From the NCBI GenBank assembly GCA_025765615.1, contig JAIVFJ010000033.1, positions 248,001 to 312,000 on the forward strand: 64,000 nt of DNA, written 5' to 3'. The notes under the pieces are model-generated. The model saw only the letters and a program-made list of their open reading frames with translations. It had not been told where the DNA came from and did no database searches. Shown here piece by piece: positions 56,023 to 64,000 of the stretch. Made by a program: the position numbers and the translations under genes. The DNA comes from Zopfochytrium polystomum (taxonomy: Eukaryota; Chytridiomycota; Chytridiomycetes; Chytridiales; Chytridiaceae). How positions within the stretch are numbered: position 1 is the stretch's first letter; every line of letters starts with the position of its first letter.

Positions 56023-57335
56023 GGCGCTCGACTAATAGTTTTGGGGGGGTTGAGTGAGAGTTGGTGGGTGAGGATTGATTGATTGATGGGGGTGGAATCC
56101 TGCTTGCTTGCAAAAGGCGGGGAGGCGAGAAGAGCCGAGGACCAAGTTTCCACCAAAACAGAACAACAGCCTCTCGACAGACAGACAGACAGACAGACAG
56201 CCAGACAGACAGGCGCGTGAGAGTGCGTGTGTGTGTGTGTGATGGATTGGGAGAGCGACAGAGAGATCACTCAGTCGAAAGAAAGCAAAGAGAGCAGGAG
56301 AAAATTGGGACTGACTTGATGCAGGGCTTTGCGCTGTTTCCGTCGAAGACCGAGCGACAGGGCGGAAAGATCTTTGGGGAGAGAAGAAGGAGAAAATTGA
56401 AAGAAAAAACCGGATTTTCGCGGTCGCTATTGATTTATTGCTGGCAGAGCGAGCCAGACGCACAGACAGACCGTTGACCCCGCCGCACTTCGGACCGCCA
56501 CTCGGATAATTAGTTTTTGTCGCGCGCACTCTGAAAGCGAATGACCACCCTCCGGTAATTTTCTGATTTTTTACCGTGTGTTGTGTGACGAACAGAAATT
56601 TTCCAGCCAGAAGAAGGGAAGGCTGCGGCCGACAGAGAGAGAAGCAATCACTGGCCGTCCGACAGAGAGCGACACACACACACCCTTCAAACGAAAGGAA
56701 AAAAGAGGGAGGCGCAATGGGAATCTCTGTCTGTCTGCCTGTCTGTGTGGGTGGTTGATCCATGATTAGCCGCGAGAAGCAAGACATTTCCATTGCAACA
56801 AAAAAAAATTTTTTTCTTCAACATTTTCTGTTTCACACTCTTTTTCTGTTTTGCAAATCCAAGACCAAAATAAACAGAAGCAATGAGTTCTTTTCTGTAA
56901 TTTTGGGTTTTCGGCCATGAACAATTTGCAAGTTTTGCCTGAAATGCCTGGATTGACTGGTCAGTCCGTCGCCAACGAAAAAAAGGATGGCTTCCCATGC
57001 CCGGCAAAAAAAGAAAACGAATAGCAACCAACCAACCAAGGGTCCCCTGTGCGAAATTTCGGTATTCAAACAGTAAATAACAAAACAAGCAAACTTCAAC
57101 TGAGCGATACAACCCGATTTGGGCAGGAAGTTTCCGAAAGGGCCCTGAAGTATCAATCCTTCCTTGTCAAACGGACAGCCTTCGGCTGAATTTGACCAGC
57201 CACCTGCCAATCACGTGCATCAATTAAGAACTTACTTTCAAACAGCAAAGCATCTATTACGAATGCTCCGTCGATTCAACCCCACCAGCAAAAACTAAAC
57301 ACACACACTCGCACACGCAAACACGCGAGCCACAC
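56023..57335. other. Intergenic region with microsatellites
   Basis: About 1.3 kb without a supported gene between the hydrolase start and the RRP40 stop (both minus). It contains a (GACA)n run at about 56175-56211, a (GT)n run near 56226-56241, and an A/T tract near 56798-56816. Overlapping ORFs on both strands have no recognisable domain. Confidence 0.5.
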
Positions 57336-58880
57336 TCAAGATTCCCCCGTCGCGTCCTCGAGCCGCTTCTGCTGCGACCGCAGCAGCTCCCGCGCCTTGT
57401 CCCCGCTCACGCCTTCGCTGCTCAACAGCGTGCGCACCGCCAAGATCGTGTTCTTGGCGTTACCGGCTTTCACCCACACGCGCCCGTTCGACCCGGCCGC
57501 CACCTCGAACGGCATCTCTGCGCCCAGCGCTTGCAGGAACGGGTTCGTCCGCCGGAGAAGACTGAGGGGAAGAATGTATGGTAAGACAACCAAAACGCGA
57601 CCCGCGAACCCAGAAAAAATTGAAAAAAAATTTTTCAACCTTCCAGGATCAAAGAAACCACCACCCGACGCACGCCCTATGCACAAAATTCTCTCCCCCC
57701 CCCATCTTACCTCCTGCCTAGCCCCAACGAGCACCGCGCCACCCAACCGTCCTTCAGCTCGCCGAACCCGTCCGCCTTCCCCGTCGCCGCGCTCACGCAC
57801 TCCAGCTCGGGCTCCATGTCCTTGTTCGCCAGCGACACGCGCGCGTAAACAACCGCGCCGACCTCCAGCTGCGGCCGGTTGCGCTTCGTGGCGCCCTCGA
57901 ACGCAAGGTAGTTGAGCGACGCCGGGTGCGCGCCGCCAATGTCAACGCGGTAGGACTCGGCCATGCGCGCCGTGATGATGCCGATCACGGGTTCGTTCTG
58001 TTGCGGTGTGTACTAGGGACGGTACAAAGATTGTCGATGGCTGGTGTCGGATCTTTGCAGCGACAAGCAAAAAAAAAGAAAAAAAAAACACCGCTCAACT
58101 AGAGTCTACATACCCTCCGCTGCATGTTCTCCACAAAGTACGCGCTGACGCCATTCACAGTCTCCGTCGTCCTCAGCGCGCCCGCCTTCGTCGCCACAAT
58201 GACGGGGCCCTCGCGACCGCCTCTGTCCACTACGCGAAGCCCTGGCCCCACCACAGCTTTCGGCTGCTGCGGTGGCCCGTCTGCGTCCGCATCTGCCATG
58301 TCGACATCGCCGCTGTCCTCGTCGTCGTCGTTGTCGGCGTTTTTAGTGTTGACGACGTCGCCAGGGAGAACGACGTGGAGAGGGGCGGGCTTGGGGGTGG
58401 GCTCGGACGACGGCGCGGACGCGGCCGACGCTGACTCTGTGGTGGTGGCGGCTTTTGGCGCGGTCCGCTTTGTTGGCTGTTTCTTGTTGGTGGTCGTGGC
58501 GGGGGTGGCGGTGCTACCCTGATCTCCGAGTTCATAGGAGGACGTGACCGGTTTGGACGATTCCGCCCGCGCTGGCGACGGGAAGTGAAGAGCTGGAAAG
58601 GCCCGCGAAAGAGCTGAAACTACGCCGGTCGGGGGGGTCTGTGTCGGTTGTTGGGGTTGTTGGGCGAGGTCCCCAGGTTCGTCGGCTGCTGCTGCTGCTG
58701 CTGCTGATCCTGTTGCCTCCGGCGATGAGATCGACGCAGCCTGCGCGGCAGTCGAGCGTCCTGTAGTGGGCTTCTTTGATTGTTGCGCCGGCTGCTGCGG
58801 CTGCTGCTGCCGCTGCTGCTGTGCGGGTGTCGAGGCTGCGGCTGTGCGTCGCGGTGCTGCTTTCCCCGTGCTCCTGACAT
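57336..58880 (-). CDS. RRP40: Exosome subunit RRP40
   Basis: S1/KH cap subunit of the RNA exosome (EXOSC3). Exons: exon 1 ending at 58114, exon 2 58012-57711, exon 3 57561-57336, joined in phase. Core: LHVVLPGDVV, GPGLRV, VIVATKAGALR, NGVSAYFVENMQRR, then YTPQQNEPVIGIITARMAES, YRVDIGGAHPASLNYLAFEG, ATKRNRPQLEVGAVVYARVS, NKDMEPELECVSAATGKADG, FGELKDGWVARCSLGLGRSL and PFEVAAGSNGRVWVKAG (KH GxNG). An N-terminal extension of about 190 residues, Gln/Ala/Pro/Thr-rich, precedes the core, where typical RRP40 starts almost at the LPGD motif. The start is unresolved: the ATG at 58880 is in another frame from the extension, so a further intron or a different start is needed. Confidence 0.88.
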
Positions 58881-59003
58881 GGCAGCTTGCTCCCTTTTTT
58901 CTTTCTTTGTTTTGTTTGTTGTCAGCGCCTACCCTGCCTGACAAGGCGCGCGAGTTGCGTTTCGACAATTCCGGGGAGTTTGTCGCAAACGAATGAAAAG
59001 ACG

Positions 59004-59004
<1 letters not shown>

Positions 59005-59036
<32 letters not shown>
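59005..59036 (-). repeat. Poly(T) tract (poly(A) on minus strand)
   Basis: A perfect run of 32 T on the plus strand. It is 106 bp beyond the stop codon of the minus-strand P450 gene, so it reads as poly(A) in the sense of that gene. Confidence 0.95.
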
Positions 59037-59141
59037 CGTTTGCAATCAGTCTGTGACACTGTGGGAGACTCCAAGGGAACCACTACTCCTTCACTCATTC
59101 CAGGAACCAAATCCGCAATCCAGTGCGATGCCACAGCATCC

Positions 59142-61128
59142 TCAGCGCCGGGACACGGTCGCAAGCAGCTCGGATCCCTCCAGTGCAAGCGTCGCGGATA
59201 TCGAATACGACTTTCTGCCGCCGCCCCTCCCCACGTCCCGCACGTCAAACTTGAAACGCCGCAGCAGCTCGACGAGCACAAACACGACCTCAATCTCGGC
59301 AAAGCTCTTTCCCAGGCAAATCCTCGGCCCGGGGTTAAACACATTGTACGCATACGCCGACGGCGCGTGCTTCATCTCTAGCCACCGCTCGGGGCGGAAC
59401 TCGCGCGCGTCGTCGCCCCAAATCTTCTTCGACCGCCCCAGCGCGTACGGCCCCCACGTCACGCCCATCCCTTTCCGTACGCGCGTGCCGTCCGGAAACA
59501 CGTCGTCCGCGACCGCCTCCTTCAGGTTGTACGGCACCGGCGGGTACAGCCGCAGCGTCTCGTGCATCACCGCGTTCGCGTAGGCCAGGCCGCGCACGAC
59601 GGCGTACGAGACCGTCGCGCCGTCGTCGAGGCCCGCTGTCGCCGCGTCGATCTCGGTTACGAGCTTCTCGAGGACGGACGGGTGCCGCGCGAGCATCAGG
59701 AACGTCCACGTCAGCGTCAGCCCTGTAGTGTCGCGGCCGGCAAAGAGGAAGTTGATGAGGTTCGTCGACAGCTCGGCGCGCCCGATTGGGCTGCCGGTCG
59801 CGTCGGGCATCTGCATCATGTACCCTAAGAGGTCGTGCCGCGTCGGCGTCGGTGTCGTCGTCGTCGTCGACTGTGGGTCCGCCGCTGTGTCTTCGAACCG
59901 CCGGTCGACGATGCTGCGGCTAAAGGCTTGGATGACGGCGAGGTCCCGCCGGAACTGCCAGCCCTCGGGTGTGACGAGTTCGACAAATTTCGCGAATGGC
60001 ACTGCGAAGCGCTTGAGCATGCTGACTTGGGTGCGGTCGAAGCTGCGGGCGAATGGGGGTGGCTCTGGGGCGGTGAGACAATTGATCTCGGTCTGTTTTC
60101 GTTCATTCATTTTGGGTTTGCAGCGGGGAGGTGTAATTGAAATACAAATAGTTAAAAGACCTCAAAAACATCAACTTCAAAGAAAGCTAAAGGTGGTGCA
60201 CTCACTCCAAACGCAATCTTGCAGAAACCATCCATGGTAAATCGGAAGAACAGGTCGTTGAGATTCACAGCCTCGCCACTGTCCGCCGCCTTGTCCAAAA
60301 CCATGACTAGGTCGCGCATCTCTTCGGCAAACGCATGTTCCACAAAGTCCTTAAAGTTCTGAAGAATGTTTTGGAACAGTGAGCCCTGCAGCCCACTCCG
60401 CTGCGACGTCGCTATCTTTACCTTGACGTTGAAGATGTTCGCCGCGAGCTTTCGCTGCCTCCGCCATTGTTCGCCGTCAGAGTTGAAGATGCCGTTCGCA
60501 AGCAGGTCGTGGAAGTTTCCCCGGAAAAACACTCCCTGTTTTCAAAACGATCAGTCCAACGAGTTCGTGACCGATTTTTCATGTTCGAGTTCTCGAACCT
60601 ACCTTTTCAAACTTTTCAAAGTTTGCCCTTTGAAAGTGCTCAATAAGGACTGGGTCGTTTATCATGATCCCGGGCGGTCCGAGTATCGGCGCAAGAACGA
60701 TGGTTTCATCGTTATTTTCGTCAAAAGCCTCTTTTTTTTTGTCGTTGAAGACATTTGTCAAAGGGTTTGCCAGTGCACACGTTGTTGATAGAATTGAAGT
60801 GACCGTACCGGACCACATATCGTGTGAGCGATGCAGGTTGAACAACACATGCAGCGTGTTTCCAAAAAACGGCAAGTTTCCGGGAGCCCTTACGGTCCGC
60901 AGTTCGAGACGAGTTTGCAAAGGTTTTAGTCAGAGGAGGGACACAACCTGACGAGCACGTGTGGCGGGCTGGCCAGCTGGACCCCTTCCCCTTTTCCCCC
61001 GTTCCTGATGCCACAGATGCAAGTGTTGCGAAGGTAGCGAACAAAAAACAACTGAATGGAGAGCGCACCCCTCACCTCTTCAACTTCTTCCCAAAGATCC
61101 AGTCGGTGGGCAGGACAGTGTATTTCAT
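59142..61128 (-). CDS. Cytochrome P450, CYP704/CYP86-like
   Basis: Haem mono-oxygenase anchored in the ER. Pieces in order: hydrophobic anchor ATIAAVAVAASVSLYQVMKY (upstream of the in-frame ATG at 61128, so the true start is probably in a further 5' exon near 61220); APGNLPFFGNTLHVLFNLHR; LAPILGPPGIMINDPVLIEH; FHDLLANGIFNSDGEQWRRQ (W-x-x-Q-R); EAVNLNDLFFRFTMDGFCKI; I-helix FLFAGRDTTGLTLTWTFLML (A-G-R-D-T-T); ExxR in AVMHETLRLYPPVPYNLKEA; GPYALGRSKKIWGDDAREFR, PERW; and the haem loop FNPGPRICLGKSFAEIE. The D-G-I-F-N-S-D-G-E-x-W motif points to the CYP704/CYP86 fatty-acid hydroxylase clan. Small introns around 60080-60180, 60530-60600, 60800 and 60900-61075 are inferred. Confidence 0.88.
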
Positions 61129-62711
61129 CACCTGGTAGAGCGACACGGAGGCGGCGACGGCGACCGCAGCGATGGTGGCGGCCGATCGGATCTGGCTGGC
61201 TGTGGAGCGGGCGGACGGGGGCCATTGTGGTAGAGAGCCAAAGGACTTGTGTTTGGTGCGCAGGCGTACTGTTGTCGGGCGGGGAGGGGGGGAGCGAAGG
61301 GAAGAGTTGCGTGCGGACGGTGCGCGTTTGTTTGGGGAAGAGCTTGCTTGAGAGAGTGTGTGTGTGCGTGTTTCATGCCGACTCGAAGGAGCGGCACAGC
61401 ACGAGATGGGTGGGGGAGGTCCGGGAGACAGGCATGCAGACAGACAGACATCCCCAAAAGGTCTCGTGCCACACACACTCTCTGTCTCGCTCTGTTGCCG
61501 GTTTCCGCTGTGTTGGCTTTTCAGGCAGCTGGAGACAGAGAGAGCACGGGGAGAGTCACCCACCACACACCGCCCGGCACGGAACTCGCTCGCAGGCTCT
61601 CGCCGCAAAGGAGCGAGCAGCAGAATTTGTTTGCACAAGGGGGCGGGCAATTGCAACACCCCATTAAATAATCAATCAGCCTGCATAGCCTGCATGACAC
61701 CAACACATGGGGGTAGCTGCACCACCGGCTTGACACTCGCTAAAAAAAAAACAAGTGGCATCAACTTTTTTGGCGGCCCATAATGCTGACTAACCTTTTC
61801 CTGGTCAAACAAGCAAGAGCGTGTCTTCCGCACTAGAGCCGTCCCTTGGGTGCAAAAGAGAAGCGAATCGAACCGATGGATGGATGGGTTCGCGCAAGCT
61901 TCTCGTTGAAATACGCCACTCAGAGCGCGAACTAAATAAATCCAAAGGAGGCACAAATTGGAGAACACTCACACTCACTCAACATCAGTCAGAGAAGTGA
62001 ACAGAGTACAAGCGCCGCGGCAAGTATCCCATTTGTGTTTGTTTTCAGAATGTGAGGTTGCGCAATTTTTTTTTTCTTGTTTGGCCGTGGATCCGCCCGC
62101 CACCGGCCGTGGTGCGTCGCAGAAGCAGCGAGGGTGGAAATCTCTCTCTCTCCCCCTCTCACTCTCTCACTCACACCCTGGAGGTGGCAATACAATGCTT
62201 CAGAACTGAAACATTTGGTTGGAACAGCGTTTATCGACGATCGTCGTGTGGAGGCCCAGCAAGGTGTTCCCTGTCTCTCTGACCTTGCACACCGCTGACT
62301 TGTTCGTCTTTTTTCTTTTTTTTTTTTTTTTTTTCTTCTCTTTGTTCTTGGTTCTTTGTTTTTATTTTTATTCACCCATTTTTGCCGTTGTCGCTTCCGC
62401 ATGCGCATATATATATATATATATTTTACGTTGACTCGGACGCTTTCCTTTGGACGAAGTCGGGCAAGCCGGACGGAACGATTGGACAGACAAGGCGGCA
62501 AGCATTGCAACCCATCGAAATAAAATAACCCCCCGCCGTACCGAGTGCCGAGCGACCTGGCGAAGAAATCCACCGTCGGTCGCCGCCCAACAACAAATTT
62601 TATGCCCGCTTTCCGTCAACATGAACTTGAATTGGCGCTTGCGACAAGTTGGATTCATTTGCCCTCAATCCAGGCCCAAAGGGTTGCGTCCGCCGCCGCC
62701 GCCGTCGCCGT
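61129..62711. other. Intergenic region with simple repeats
   Basis: About 1.6 kb between the P450 start and the DUF885 stop. It holds the probable P450 5' exon near 61130-61220, GACA/CA-type repeats near 61430-61500, a T run at about 62316-62334 and an (AT)n run at about 62406-62424. ORFs in both directions are low-complexity. No further gene supported. Confidence 0.45.
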
Positions 62712-64000
62712 CTACGTCCTTCCCATCGAAACGTCTCCTCCTGAGGACGTACCGCATTCTGTTGACAGCAAAGCTTCCTCACCTTTTTTCGAATCAATCT
62801 CTTCTGCCGCGTTGGAGCTCCTCTTTTCGTCCCCGCGAGTAGCAAACGGGACAAGCACCCACTCCTCCCCAAAACCGCCGCGGATCTCGTCAATCCAGCG
62901 ACGCACCACGGTCTCAAGGGTTCCAAACCCAATCATCCCCGCACCGACCACCGCCTCGTGGAACGACGCCACGTCAAACAGATCGGGTCCGAGCTCCCGC
63001 TCGGCCGTCGCTCGCAGCTCCTTGATGCGAAGCTCGCCGACCTTGTAGCCGAGCGCTCGCGCGGGGAACACGGCGTACCGCTCCGCCTCGACGGCGATCC
63101 CATCGAGCGAGCCGGAGACGCGCGCCGTCATGTAGTCGATGCTGTCTTTGAGCGTCCAGCCGAACGCGTGGAGGCCGGTGTCGACCGCGAGGCGGCAGGC
63201 TCGGAGAAGTTCGTTTTCGAGTCTTGTTTTGCACCAGTTTAATTGGCGGGGGGGGGGGGAGAAAGCTGGAGCTTGCCTACCTGCCAAAGTAATCGAACGG
63301 ATCGCTCAGCATCCCCATCTCTTCGCCTGATCGCTTTTGGGCGTTACGCTTTTGCTTTACAAACTCCGCGCTGCGCAAATGCTTCATTTACCTAGAAATT
63401 CTGCGTAGAGACCCCATCCTTCCGAGTAGGCAGGATTCCCCATGAGCTTTCGAATGGTATGAGCCTTTGAGTTTTCCAGCGCGAGCGAAAACTGATGGTG
63501 GTGCCCCGGATTCGCTTCATGTAGTGCCACGGACGTCATGGTGTGTTTTGGGCTACGCATATGGAGGCCCACGTTTGCAAAAAAGGTCCCGGGAGTCGTT
63601 TCTGTTCCTTAAAGTAATGAATGCACGGAGAAACAAAAAGCATCAAAGCTAGGAATCGCCGTTTTCTCCAAACCCTCCACCTGCGTACCCGTCTGGTAGT
63701 AACCGGCCCCAGACGATGCCTCCGACTCCTCGGGAACCGGCCGCACCGCGCACGAAAACTTCGGAAACCTTGAAAACAATCCATCCATCCGTTCCCTCGC
63801 CCTTTCGACCACAAGCTGGTAGGCCGGAATCACCTCGGCCCGGTCCTGAAAATACAGGTGCGGGAACGTCTCGCGGTCCTGCAGCGCGCGCTGAAACTCG
63901 CGCACCGTTCCCGCGAACCCGACGCGCTCGCGGACGACGGTTTCCATCTCCTTTTCGATGCGAGAAACTTCTTTGCGGCCCAGCGCGTGCAGTTCCGCGG
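62712..64000 (-). CDS. DUF885-family metallopeptidase-like protein, N-terminus beyond window
   Basis: The right window edge cuts the 5' part. In-phase exons from right to left: 64000 to about 63691 (REFQRALQDRETFPHLYFQD, YQLVVERARERMDGLFSRFP, GAGYYQTG); about 63613-63403 (TETTPGTFFANVGLHMRSPK, VALHEANPGHHHQFSLALEN, NPAYSEGWGLYAEFLG); about 63331-63289 (EEMGMLSDPFDYFG); and 63222-62712 (LENELLRACRLAVDTGLHAF, GWTLKDSIDYM, ERYAVFPARALGYKVGELRI). The H-E-A-N-P-G-H-H zinc-site motif, the E-G-W-G-L-Y-A-E helix and the VDTG-x-H-A-F-GW segment are typical of the DUF885 family, which includes dipeptidase-like enzymes. Active-site residues appear intact. The C-terminal 40 residues are disordered. Confidence 0.85.

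Overview
This window is nuclear DNA of a eukaryote, most probably a zoosporic (chytrid-like) fungus. Almost every gene is broken by short GT-AG introns (about 40-110 nt is typical, often with a CTAAC-like branch site). Genes are packed tightly on both strands, commonly 20-120 bp apart. The content mixes fungal house-keeping genes (GET2-like, ALG10, PHO80-type cyclin, MARVEL protein, P450) with genes typical of flagellated cells: a CatSper-associated TMEM249 homologue, a CCDC92/CCDC74-type coiled-coil protein and a cyclic-nucleotide-gated-channel-like protein. I see no transposon, CRISPR array, operon or convincing tRNA.

Layout. 1-4 kb: F-box protein (running off the left edge) and an unresolved hypothetical gene. 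4-7.6 kb: N4BP2L-type P-loop kinase and an SVOP-like MFS transporter. 7.8-11 kb: ribosomal protein eS28 and an RNPS1-like SR protein. 11.4-14.6 kb: a multi-exon gene that I read as FAAP100/FANCB-like. 14.6-21.3 kb: PH-domain protein, CCDC92/74-like protein, THOC5, ALG10, MARVEL protein. 21.6-23.8 kb: mitochondrial bL17 with a long C-terminal extension, and an orphan. 24-30 kb: a very large channel-like gene. 30-31.5 kb: PHO80-like cyclin. 32.5-38.4 kb: xanthine dehydrogenase in many exons. 38.6-42.9 kb: RPB7, mS25, GET2, mitochondrial uS12 and a 63-residue protein. 43-44.7 kb: intronless spermidine-synthase-fold methyltransferase. 45-48.3 kb: orphan multipass membrane protein. 48.4-51.3 kb: RWDD1/GIR2 and the TMEM249 homologue. 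52-56 kb: serine-hydrolase-like protein with disordered flanks. 57.3-61.2 kb: exosome subunit RRP40 and a CYP704-like P450. 62.7-64 kb: DUF885 metallopeptidase-like gene running off the right edge.

Themes. Gene expression dominates: RPB7, THOC5, RNPS1, RRP40, eS28 and three mitoribosomal genes (bL17, uS12, mS25). Secretory-pathway genes are ALG10 (N-glycan precursor) and GET2 (tail-anchored protein insertion). XDH is the one clear catabolic enzyme. The most notable items are the channel-like protein whose pore loop lacks the selectivity-filter motif and whose nucleotide-binding domain looks degenerate, and the TMEM249 homologue, which implies CatSper-type calcium signalling in the zoospore flagellum.

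Exon boundaries were worked out by hand from splice consensus and reading-frame continuity, and family names come from remembered sequence patterns. No searches were run.
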